From Rhodanobacter sp. FW104-R8 (GTDB taxonomy: Bacteria; Pseudomonadota; Gammaproteobacteria; Xanthomonadales; Rhodanobacteraceae), in NCBI RefSeq assembly GCF_001617365.1, contig NZ_LVJR01000021.1:35309-99308 (forward strand): a stretch of DNA of 64,000 nucleotides. Direction: 5' to 3'. Shown here piece after piece: positions 45,234-53,074 of this stretch. The position numbers were made by a program, and so were the translations under genes. The notes beneath the pieces were generated by a model. It had not been told where the DNA came from. It ran no database searches and saw only the letters and a list, made by a program, of their open reading frames with translations. Numbering within the stretch: position 1 is the stretch's first letter; each line of letters opens with the position of its first letter.

Positions 45234-47528
45234 ATGAGCATTGCCGCTCAGCCATTGACCCCGGAGGATCCCGAACTTTCCCCCTGGTGGCTGCGCACGG
45301 TGCTGATCGTGATGGTGCTCGGCTTTGCCGGGTTGTTCGCGATCACCGGGCTGGCCTACCGCAATGCCCCGCCGATTCCCGCCCAGGTGGTGGACGCGCA
45401 GGGCGACCGGCTGTTCAGCGGCGACGACATCCGCGACGGCCAGGCGGTTTTCCTGAAATACGGGCTGATGGACAACGGCAGCATCTGGGGCCACGGCGCC
45501 TACCTGGGGCCGGACTACTCGGCGGTGGCGCTGCACCGGATCGGCGAGGACACCGCCGCGGCCACTGCGCAGCAGCAGTACCAGCAGCCACTGGCCGGGC
45601 TGCCCCCGGGCCAGCGCGCCGCGGTGCGGGCGGAAACGGCGGTGGACCTGAAGACCAACCGCTACGACGACGCCAGCGACACCCTGCAGCTGACCGCGCC
45701 GGAAGCGGCGGCGTACCGCCAGCAGTTGCCCTACTGGACCGACTACTTCCTGCACCCGGAGCGCAACGGCGGCCTCAAGGCCGGGCTGATCACCGACCCG
45801 ACCGAGCTGCACCAGTTCACCGCGTTCGTGACCTGGGCCGCCTGGGCCTCGGTGGCGAACCGCCCCGGCGAGAACTACTCGTATACCAACAACTTCCCGT
45901 ATGACCCCGCCGTCGGCAACCTGCCGGTGCCGGGGGCGCTGCTGTGGAGCGCACTGAGCCTGATCGTGCTGCTGGCCGGCATCGCCGTGGTGCTGCTGAT
46001 GTTCGGCAAGTTCGACTACCTCGGCTGGATCAGCCGCGGCCAGCACATCCACCCGCACCTGCTGCCGGGCGTGGCCAGCCCCGGCCAGCGCGCGCTGGTG
46101 AAATTCTTCGTGGTGGTGGCGCTGCTGTTCCTGGCGCAGACCCTGGTGGGCGGCGCGGTGGCGCACTACCGCGCCGATCCGGGCAGCTTCTACGGCTTCC
46201 AGCTCGAAACGATCTTCCCCAGCAACCTGATGCGCACCTGGCACCTGCAGACGGCGATCTTCTGGATCGCCACCGCCTACGTGGCGGCCGCGCTGTTCCT
46301 GGGCCGCACGCTGCGCAACGACGAGCCGCGCTGGTTCGCGCCCTGGGTGCACCTGCTGTTCGGCGCATTCGTGGTGGTGATCGGCGGCAGCCTGCTCGGC
46401 GAGTGGCTGGGCATCGCCCAGATGCTCGGCAAGTGGTGGTTCTGGTTCGGCAACCAGGGCTGGGAATACCTGGAGCTGGGCCGGGTCTGGCAGTTGCTGC
46501 TGGTGGTCGGCCTGCTGGTATGGTTCGCCCTGCTGTGGCTGCTGGTGCGCCCGCGGTCGCTGGTCAGCCAGGAGTCGAAGCCGCTGGTGAAGATGTTCCT
46601 GTTCGCCGCCGTGGCGATCCCGGTGTTCTACATCCCCGCGCTGTTCTTCGGCGCCAAGACCAACTACACCGTGGTCGACACCTGGCGCTTCTGGATCATC
46701 CACCTGTGGGTCGAGGGCTTCTTCGAGTTCTTCGCCACCACCGTGGTGGCGCTGACCTTCTACCAACTGGGGCTGACCCGCCGCAACGTGGCGCTGCGGG
46801 TGATCTACCTGGACGGCATCCTGTACTTCCTCGGCGGCCTGGTCGGCACCGGCCACCACTGGTATTTCACCGGCCAGACCAGCGTCAACATGGCGATGTC
46901 GGCGATGATCTCGGTGCTGGAAGTGGTGCCGCTGACCCTGCTCACGCTGGACGCGTGGGACTTCGTGCACACCACTCGCGGCCAGTGCGACGTCTGCGGC
47001 AAGTCGGTGGCGGTGCCGCACAAATGGACGTTCTATTTCCTGATCGCGGTGGGCGTGTGGAACTTCGTCGGCGCCGGCATCTTCGGTTTCCTGATCAACC
47101 TGCCGATCGTCAGCTACTACGAAGTCGGCACCCAGCTCACGCCGAACCACGGCCACGCCGCGATGATGGGCGTGTTCGGCATGCTGGCGCTGGCGCTGAT
47201 GGTGTTCACGCTGCGCCAGACCAGCAGCGACGAGCGCTGGGCCGGCATGGAGAAATACGTCAGGGTCGGCTTCTGGGGCACCAACATCGGCCTCGCCATG
47301 ATGGTGGTGTTCAGCCTGTTCCCCAGCGGCGTGCTGCAGGTGTGGGACGTGATGCAGCACGGCTACTGGCACGCACGCTCGCTCGACTACATCGGCAGCC
47401 CGCGCTCGCACCTGATCGAATGGCTGCGCCTGCCCGGCGACCTGGTGTTCATCATCTTCGGCGCGATCCCGCTGACCATCGCCGCGGTCAAGGGCTACCT
47501 CGGCGTGCGCGCCTTGCCGCGCCAGTGA
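45234..47528 (+). CDS. norZ: Quinol-dependent nitric oxide reductase (qNor)
   Basis: A 764-residue inner-membrane protein reducing 2 NO to N2O with quinol electrons. The N-terminal extension, a helix plus a periplasmic domain with DIRDGQAVFLKYGLMDNGSIWGHGAYLG, corresponds to the fused NorC-like part without a heme-binding CxxCH, which defines the quinol type. About 13 helices follow, with heme and FeB ligands in MRTWHLQTAIFWIA, IIHLWVEGFFEFFATT, GTGHHWYFTG and NHGHAAMMG. A CDVC pair sits in a loop near residue 586 (RGQCDVCGKS). It stands alone, without norC, norQ or norD, and most likely serves NO detoxification. Symbol norZ follows usage for single-gene qNor (also called norB). Confidence 0.94.
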   Translation: MSIAAQPLTPEDPELSPWWLRTVLIVMVLGFAGLFAITGLAYRNAPPIPAQVVDAQGDRLFSGDDIRDGQAVFLKYGLMDNGSIWGHGAYLGPDYSAVALHRIGEDTAAATAQQQYQQPLAGLPPGQRAAVRAETAVDLKTNRYDDASDTLQLTAPEAAAYRQQLPYWTDYFLHPERNGGLKAGLITDPTELHQFTAFVTWAAWASVANRPGENYSYTNNFPYDPAVGNLPVPGALLWSALSLIVLLAGIAVVLLMFGKFDYLGWISRGQHIHPHLLPGVASPGQRALVKFFVVVALLFLAQTLVGGAVAHYRADPGSFYGFQLETIFPSNLMRTWHLQTAIFWIATAYVAAALFLGRTLRNDEPRWFAPWVHLLFGAFVVVIGGSLLGEWLGIAQMLGKWWFWFGNQGWEYLELGRVWQLLLVVGLLVWFALLWLLVRPRSLVSQESKPLVKMFLFAAVAIPVFYIPALFFGAKTNYTVVDTWRFWIIHLWVEGFFEFFATTVVALTFYQLGLTRRNVALRVIYLDGILYFLGGLVGTGHHWYFTGQTSVNMAMSAMISVLEVVPLTLLTLDAWDFVHTTRGQCDVCGKSVAVPHKWTFYFLIAVGVWNFVGAGIFGFLINLPIVSYYEVGTQLTPNHGHAAMMGVFGMLALALMVFTLRQTSSDERWAGMEKYVRVGFWGTNIGLAMMVVFSLFPSGVLQVWDVMQHGYWHARSLDYIGSPRSHLIEWLRLPGDLVFIIFGAIPLTIAAVKGYLGVRALPRQ

Positions 47529-47568
47529 CGGGCCTGCTACCGGCCGGGGCGCGCTTGACGCGCTAATC

Positions 47569-47606
47569 CCTGGCCGTAATTTGTCGTTGGGCAAATTATC
47601 GCCAGG
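47569..47606. repeat. Inverted repeat after the NO reductase gene
   Basis: CCTGGC-C-GTAATTTG and CAAATTATC-GCCAGG face each other across TCGTTGGG, 40 bases past the reductase stop. The AT-rich middle stands out in this GC-rich region. It lacks a T-tract, so it is a poor classical terminator; a protein-binding site for the downstream gene or a mobile-element end is possible. Confidence 0.5.
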
Positions 47607-47693
47607 CATCCCGCCGCCCCGGTCCCGGCAGCGGGCGAAAAAAGCCACCCCGCACCGATCGCCCGTGCGCGAAACCACAGAGGCAACCCCGCC

Positions 47694-48248
47694 ATGAACC
47701 CATCCGACGCCGATACCGGGCCACTGGCCCAGGTCGATTGCCGACGCGATGCCGACGGCTGGACCCTGGCCTTCGTGCGCGAACTGCCGCAACCACCCGA
47801 GCGCGTGTGGGACGTGCTCACCGACCCCGCCCGCTTGCGCGCCTGGTCGCCGTATACCGCCGACCGCAACCTCGGCCAGGCCGGTGACGCCAGCCTGCGC
47901 ATGCTCGACAGCGAGCAGCCCGACGTCCCCACCACGGTGACCCGCGCCGACCCGCCGCGACTGCTGGAATACGGCTGGCAACTGGAGCAGTTCGGCCGGA
48001 GCGTGCTGCGCTGGGAACTGGAGCCGTGCGCGGGCGGCACGCGGCTGAGCTTGCGCCAGACCGTCCGCGACCGGGACTGGATCCCGAAGGTGGCCGCCGG
48101 CTGGCACCTGTGCCTGTTCGTGGCCGAGCGCCTGCTGCAGGGCCGGCCGATCGCGCCGATCATCGGCGAGACCGCGCTGGCCCATGGCTGGGCCGGGCTG
48201 CGCGATGCCTACGCGGCACGCCTGCACCTTCCGCGCGCCGACCAGTGA
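47694..48248 (+). CDS. SRPBCC domain-containing protein (AHSA1/START-like)
   Basis: A 184-residue soluble protein. FVRELPQPPERVWDVLTDPARLRAWSPYTADRNLG is the classic opening of the polyketide cyclase/AHSA1 superfamily. Then come DPPRLLEYGW, GGTRLSLRQTV and a helical C-terminus. Members bind hydrophobic ligands; the ligand here is unknown. It follows the NO reductase on the same strand with 165 bases between. Confidence 0.87.
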   Translation: MNPSDADTGPLAQVDCRRDADGWTLAFVRELPQPPERVWDVLTDPARLRAWSPYTADRNLGQAGDASLRMLDSEQPDVPTTVTRADPPRLLEYGWQLEQFGRSVLRWELEPCAGGTRLSLRQTVRDRDWIPKVAAGWHLCLFVAERLLQGRPIAPIIGETALAHGWAGLRDAYAARLHLPRADQ

Positions 48249-48467
48249 AGCGCCGGCTACGCCGAAGCTGAGACCGCGGATGAAATTGTCCGCCCAGCAA
48301 TGCATGCGCGATTCCCGCCCGCATCGCCGCACAGGGCCATGCTGCTCAGACGTGCATGGCTACCCCGCCGCGTCGGCGCCCCCGGTTTTCGCGAATCCGC
48401 AAAGTGCAGACCAAGCAAGGCTGATGTCCACGCCAGCGGCAGCCCGCCACTGACGTGGCCGCGCTCC

Positions 48468-48943
48468 TCACCTCACCAGCCCGCGCCCCAGTGCGCTGAT
48501 ATCCGCCGCTTCCAGCACCGGCTTCGGCGCCCCGTGCCGGGCCACCGCCAGCATCGCGCGGCCGACGACTTCGGTGCTGAGCACGGTGTCCGGCATCAAC
48601 GCGCGCAGCAACGGCAGCAGCGGCCGGCTCAGGCCGTAGAACCAGCGGTACGCACCGGTCTTCGAACGGATGCCGTGCAGCGGCTGGATGATGCCGAGGC
48701 GGAACACGCATATCGCCCTGAACGGCAGCCGCTGCAGCGCGTTCTCCAGCCGCCCGCGCACCCGTTTCCACATGGTCGGGCTGGTTTCGCTGCTGTCTGC
48801 GCCGGCGCCGGACACGTAGACGAAACACATCGACGGGTTGCGCCGGGCCAGCGTCACCACCTCGGCCACGTCCTCGGCGAGCAGGCATTCGCGCAATACG
48901 CCTTGCCCACCATGCCGGAGGCACCGAGCAACAGCACTCTCAT
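48468..48943 (-). pseudogene. NAD(P)-binding epimerase/dehydratase family remnant (frameshift + internal deletion)
   Basis: The ATG at 48941-48943 opens MRVLLLGASGMVG, a Rossmann start. The frame then slips near 48920 (one G missing in an AAGG run) and continues as VLRECLLAEDVAEVVTLARR. The next residues are NPSMCFVYVSGAGADSSE, so about 55-60 residues of the middle, present in family members of about 215 residues, are gone. The end (GIIQPLHGIRSKTGAYR to VLEAADISALG) is well preserved. Two independent lesions suggest a decayed gene, not only a sequencing slip. The start codon overlaps the stop of the upstream flavoprotein gene (ATGA). Confidence 0.75.
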
Positions 48944-50778
48944 GCCCCTTCTCCTTCCAGTCGGGTGAAGCCGTCCGCGCTCCACGCCTCGCTGCCCACG
49001 CCGTGATGCACGAAGAACAGGCCGGCCGGGTCGTACTTCCGCTTCACCGCAGCCAGCTTCGGGTAATTCGTGCCCCAGAACGAGTTCGACCAATCGTGCT
49101 CGAAGTAGTCGCTCTCCGATACATACGAACCGGCGCCCGGCGCCGCGCGCCGCAGTGCGTGGATCGCCTTGCCCATCGCCGCGGCGCGATCGCGGGCGCG
49201 CGCCAGATCCGGCTTCGGGCCGGGCATGCCGGGAAACGCCGGCGGCCCGCTGCCGGCGATGATCGCCAGCGCGAACGCGTCCAGCACCTGCGGGTTCGTC
49301 GCGGTATTCCCGGCCGCGGCGAGTTCGGCCGCCGGCGCGCCGGCCAGGCCCTTGTTGAAATGCAGGCCCACGCCCCAGTGGCGGGTGCAGGCGAACAGTG
49401 CATCGACCAGCTGTGCCTCTCGCTCCTCGTGCAGCAGCGACGCCGGCAGCCACGCCGACTTGAAGCCGTGGATGAACCAGCCCACCTGGCCCTGGTCGCC
49501 CGCCCACAGCACGTGGTTCCGCGGCGCGCCAGGGCGGTCGTCACCGACCTGGACGCCCGGCACGTGCTGCCGGAAAAACTCGGCATCCCACATGTGCCTG
49601 GCCGGCAATGCGCGCGCCTGGATCGGTTTGACCAGCTCGTATTCCTTGCGCGCGCGAACCCAGTCGAGCAGCGGCGCCCAGGCCTGCTCCGCCTGCGCCT
49701 GGCTCAGGCCCTGGAACACCATGTCGACCCGCACGGTGTTGTCCGAGCCGAAACCGATCTGCTCGCCCCAGTGCGGGTTGAACAGCGCGTCCCGGTAAAA
49801 CCCGATCACCTTCGCGATCAGCGCGCGGTAAGCCGCACCCGACGCGGCCTTGATCGAACCGGACACGCCGCCGAAGAACTCCGGCAACTCGCGCGTACGC
49901 AAGGTCAGCCGGGTCACCACGCCCAGGCTGCCGCCGCCACCGCCCTTGATCGCCCAGAACAGGTCCGCGTTGATGCAGGCATTGGCGACGCGTACCCGGC
50001 CGTCCGCGGTGACGATCTCCGCCTCCAGCAGGCCCGCCGCCGCGGTGCCGTAGTTCTTCGAGAAGCTGCCGAAGCCGCCGCTCTGCACCAGCCCGGCCAC
50101 GCCCACCGTGGTGCAGCCGCCGCCCTGCACGTAGCGCCCGCCGCGGGTGGTCACCGCGTCGTAGGCGTCGATCCACATCGCGCCGGCACCCAGCGTCACC
50201 GCCGGCTGCAGCGCCTGCGTGCCGGCACAACCCCGCGCCGTGAAGGCGTCGTGCAAGGCGACGTCGTTCATGTGCCGCGTCCACACCAGCAGCGAATCGG
50301 GCGCGTCGGAGGTGCCCTGGTAACTGTGCCCGCCGCCCTTCACCACCAGGCGCAGGTGATGCTCGCGCGCGAAATTCACCGCCGCGACCACGTCCGCCGT
50401 GCTTTCGGCGGCGACCGCATACGCGCTCGGCTGCGAAGTCCACGCATCGACCCAGCCGCTGGTCTGGGTCAGCGCCGGCTGGTCGCCCAGATAGAACGGG
50501 TTGTCCAGATGCTTCAGCGCCTCGTCGCAGGCGGCGCCGGCCGCCGTCGAGCCGCAGCCGGCAAACGGCGACTCCAGCCTGAGCAGGCGGCCACCCACGT
50601 CGCGCCTCAGCCGCTCCCAGTCGGCTGCGGAAGGCCACCCCGGGTCGCCGGGTCGCACCCGCGAACGCAAACGCGCCGGCATCGCACCAGCCGCCCGGGC
50701 CGTGGCCGGCCCGCCGGAAAGAATGCCCGGCAGGAACGGGATCGCCAGCGCCGCTTTCAGCAGGTCTCTTCGTTTCAT
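48940..50778 (-). CDS. Tat-exported FAD-binding oxidoreductase with BBE domain
   Basis: The protein has 612 residues from the ATG at 50776-50778 (GGAGGGGG site upstream). The N-terminus MKRRDLLKAALAIPFLPGIL is a twin-arginine-type signal, so the folded flavoprotein should be exported. The FAD_binding_4 domain has the covalent-flavin His in VVKGGGHSYQG and a Cys in QGGGCTTVGVAG, the bicovalent attachment pair of berberine-bridge enzymes and sugar oxidases. The BBE end is NSFWGTNYPKLAAVKRKYDPAGLF. The substrate is unknown; carbohydrates or alcohols are typical. Confidence 0.9.
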   Translation of the reverse strand: MKRRDLLKAALAIPFLPGILSGGPATARAAGAMPARLRSRVRPGDPGWPSAADWERLRRDVGGRLLRLESPFAGCGSTAAGAACDEALKHLDNPFYLGDQPALTQTSGWVDAWTSQPSAYAVAAESTADVVAAVNFAREHHLRLVVKGGGHSYQGTSDAPDSLLVWTRHMNDVALHDAFTARGCAGTQALQPAVTLGAGAMWIDAYDAVTTRGGRYVQGGGCTTVGVAGLVQSGGFGSFSKNYGTAAAGLLEAEIVTADGRVRVANACINADLFWAIKGGGGGSLGVVTRLTLRTRELPEFFGGVSGSIKAASGAAYRALIAKVIGFYRDALFNPHWGEQIGFGSDNTVRVDMVFQGLSQAQAEQAWAPLLDWVRARKEYELVKPIQARALPARHMWDAEFFRQHVPGVQVGDDRPGAPRNHVLWAGDQGQVGWFIHGFKSAWLPASLLHEEREAQLVDALFACTRHWGVGLHFNKGLAGAPAAELAAAGNTATNPQVLDAFALAIIAGSGPPAFPGMPGPKPDLARARDRAAAMGKAIHALRRAAPGAGSYVSESDYFEHDWSNSFWGTNYPKLAAVKRKYDPAGLFFVHHGVGSEAWSADGFTRLEGEGA

Positions 50779-50950
50779 CGAGTCACCCCCTCCGGAAAGG
50801 TCGCCTTGGATGCCGCCACGATGGAGCGCCGCCGTCCGATACGCCAGCCGGCAGCGGCGAACCGCGCCGTGCCGGTGACCGGTTGCGGCGGGACGGGATG
50901 GATCGCTGCCGCCCTGGAGCCTGCCCATGATCTCCGGGCGCCCCGCATCG

Positions 50951-51463
50951 TCACCGCGCGGCGGCCATGGCCGCCAGCTTCGCGATGGTGTTCATGTTGC
51001 GCGCGGTGCCCGCCTTCGCGGCCGGGATCTTCAGCTGCGAATCGGCCATGCCCCCGCCATAGTGCACATAGATCTCGCGCCGCCCCAGCACCAGCCGCTC
51101 GCCATCGGTGCCGGTGACGTCCTGCAGCGCCGTCGTCGCCGGCGGCGCGTCGAGGAAGATCGCCACCGTGCGGTTCGCCGGCGCTTCCGGGAACGGGTTG
51201 GCCGCCAGCACGGCGGCCATCTCGGCCGCCGTGCGCACCACCACGCCGACCGGCTTTCCTGCGTAGCCCTGCAGCTGCTGCTCCAGCGCCTGCTTCACCG
51301 CCTTTTCGCCGAGCCGGCTGCCGAAGACCACGTTGCCGCTGGCGATATAGGTGCGCACCTCGGCAAAGCCGGCGGCCTGGCACATCGCCTTGAGTTCGTC
51401 CATCGGCAACTTGCCGGTGCCGCCCACGTTGACGGCGCGCAGTAACGCCACGTACCTGGTCAT
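50951..51463 (-). CDS. DUF1697 domain-containing protein
   Basis: A 170-residue soluble protein beginning MTRYVALLRAVNVGGTGKLPM, the hallmark of DUF1697, with TYIASGNVVFGSRLGE and LGRREIYVHYGGGMADSQL. Function unknown. The last codons contain the palindrome GGCGGCCATGGCCGCC (50960-50975), so a hairpin covers the stop region. Confidence 0.9.
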   Translation of the reverse strand: MTRYVALLRAVNVGGTGKLPMDELKAMCQAAGFAEVRTYIASGNVVFGSRLGEKAVKQALEQQLQGYAGKPVGVVVRTAAEMAAVLAANPFPEAPANRTVAIFLDAPPATTALQDVTGTDGERLVLGRREIYVHYGGGMADSQLKIPAAKAGTARNMNTIAKLAAMAAAR

Positions 51464-51559
51464 GACATGCCGATGCGGTTGGCGGGAAAGCCGCCAGTCT
51501 CTTCGCCGCCGCCGACTTGTTCAAGTGTGCCGCGCAGCGTCCTGCCCTCGCGGCGCACG

Positions 51560-52459
51560 TCAGTCGTGGTGCTCGCGCAGCTGCGGAGGCGTTCCGGCGC
51601 GCTCCAGTCCGCCGCGTTCCAGCCAGCGGCAGGTTTCCGCCCGGGCGCGGGCGATCAGCCCGGCCGCCGCGGAGTAGTCGTACGGCGAGACGTCGAGCGG
51701 GCACAGGCTGGGCACGATGCGCAGTTCCACCGCACTGCCGGAAAAACGATCGGCGTCGTAGACCAGCTGGCGCGCCACCAGCAGGCTGAGCGCGTGCATC
51801 GCGCGAGCGATCGCGCCCGACGGCGCCTGCTCGAGCGCGCAGGCAAACCCGGTGGGCAGCACGATCACCCGCGTGGCACCGAGGCCGATCGCCACCGAGA
51901 TCGGCGTGTTGTTGGTCACCCCGCCGTCGACCAGCCAGCGCCCGTCGATCCACACCGGCGGGTACACGCCCGGAATCGCGGCACTGGCCAGCACGGCGTC
52001 GACCACCGAGCCCGCAGACAGCAGTACCTCCTGCCCGGTCAGCATGTCCGACGCCACCAGGTGGACCGGCAGGGCCGCGTCTTCCAGGCGCCGATAAGGC
52101 AGATGGCGTTCGAGCAGGCGCCGCAGGCCGGCCGAATCCACCAGATGATCGCGCCGGAACAGCAGGCCGAACACGCTGCCCAGGTTGAACGGAAACACCT
52201 CGCGCCGTTTCAGCGCGCACCAGATCCGTTCCAGCTCGAGGGCACCGGCGGAGGTCGGCTCGCCGGCAAAATACGCCGCATTGATCGCACCGGCGGAGGC
52301 GCCGACCAGGAACGCCGGCGTCTCGCCCCAGTCGAGCAGCGCCTGCAGCATGCCCACCTCGATCGCACCGAGGCTGCCGCCGCCGGCCAGCACGAAGGCG
52401 GTGCGCTGCGGCGCACTCCCGACGACCGGCATTGCCTCTGCCATCTCAGCCACCTGCAT
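51560..52459 (-). CDS. Patatin-like phospholipase family protein
   Basis: A 299-residue protein with the patatin catalytic dyad: oxyanion loop AGGGSLGAIEVG, nucleophile elbow VGASAGAIN (GxSxG) and Asp in VDGGVTNNTP. No signal peptide. Expected to hydrolyse acyl esters of lipids inside the cell. The first two Met codons (MQVAEMAEAM) leave some start uncertainty. It shows no tight link to its neighbours. Confidence 0.92.
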   Translation of the reverse strand: MQVAEMAEAMPVVGSAPQRTAFVLAGGGSLGAIEVGMLQALLDWGETPAFLVGASAGAINAAYFAGEPTSAGALELERIWCALKRREVFPFNLGSVFGLLFRRDHLVDSAGLRRLLERHLPYRRLEDAALPVHLVASDMLTGQEVLLSAGSVVDAVLASAAIPGVYPPVWIDGRWLVDGGVTNNTPISVAIGLGATRVIVLPTGFACALEQAPSGAIARAMHALSLLVARQLVYDADRFSGSAVELRIVPSLCPLDVSPYDYSAAAGLIARARAETCRWLERGGLERAGTPPQLREHHD

Positions 52460-52555
52460 GAGCCGATAGTACGACGCGCCCAGCCATCTGACGCATGCCG
52501 TGGCAGCAGGTTCCTCGTGCAGACCGCGGCAGGCAAGCCCGCCGCCGCTACACCA

Positions 52556-52984
52556 TCAACCGGCCGGCGCGCTCGGCACCAGCACCATCCACGACACGCC
52601 GAAGCGGTCGACCAGCATGCCGAAGCTGGAGGAGAAGAAGGTCGGCGCCAGCGGCTGGTGCACCTGGCCGCCGGCGGCCAGGTTGTCGAACAGGCGTTTC
52701 GCCGCGGCATCGTCGTCGGCGGAAAGCGCCAGCGAGAAGCCCTTGAACTCGGGCTGGCCGCGGCTGAAACCGTCCGACACCAGCAGCTGGGTCGCGCCGA
52801 TCTGCAGGCAGGCGTGCATCACCTTGTCCGCCGGCGGCTGGGTGCCGTCGGGACACTGAGCGGAACCTTCCGGGCCATCGCCGTAACGCATCAGCATCAC
52901 CACGTCGGCGCCGATCGCCTCGCGGTAGAAGGTGATGGCCTCTTCGCAGCGGCCGTCGAAGAACAGGTAGGGCTGGGCTTGCAT
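52556..52984 (-). CDS. VOC family protein (PhnB-like)
   Basis: The protein has 142 residues from the ATG at 52982-52984 (MQAQPYLFFDGRCEEAITFYREAIG). The fold is a paired beta-alpha-beta-beta-beta glyoxalase-like unit of the PhnB/YjdN type, with LLVSDG, GFSLALSADD and FGMLVDRFGVSWMV. Function unknown for most members. The frame continues upstream without family similarity. Confidence 0.9.
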   Translation of the reverse strand: MQAQPYLFFDGRCEEAITFYREAIGADVVMLMRYGDGPEGSAQCPDGTQPPADKVMHACLQIGATQLLVSDGFSRGQPEFKGFSLALSADDDAAAKRLFDNLAAGGQVHQPLAPTFFSSSFGMLVDRFGVSWMVLVPSAPAG

Positions 52985-53074
52985 GGGGTGGCCTCGTCGT
53001 GGGGTGGGCAAAGCGGAGCCGGCACACCGGCTCTCCCCACTGCGACGAACGGCCCGGCCGCAAATCGACAGGCG

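Noticed and set aside
45204..48332. Long minus-strand open frame opposite the NO reductase
   Set aside because: Antisense shadow of qNor and the SRPBCC gene.
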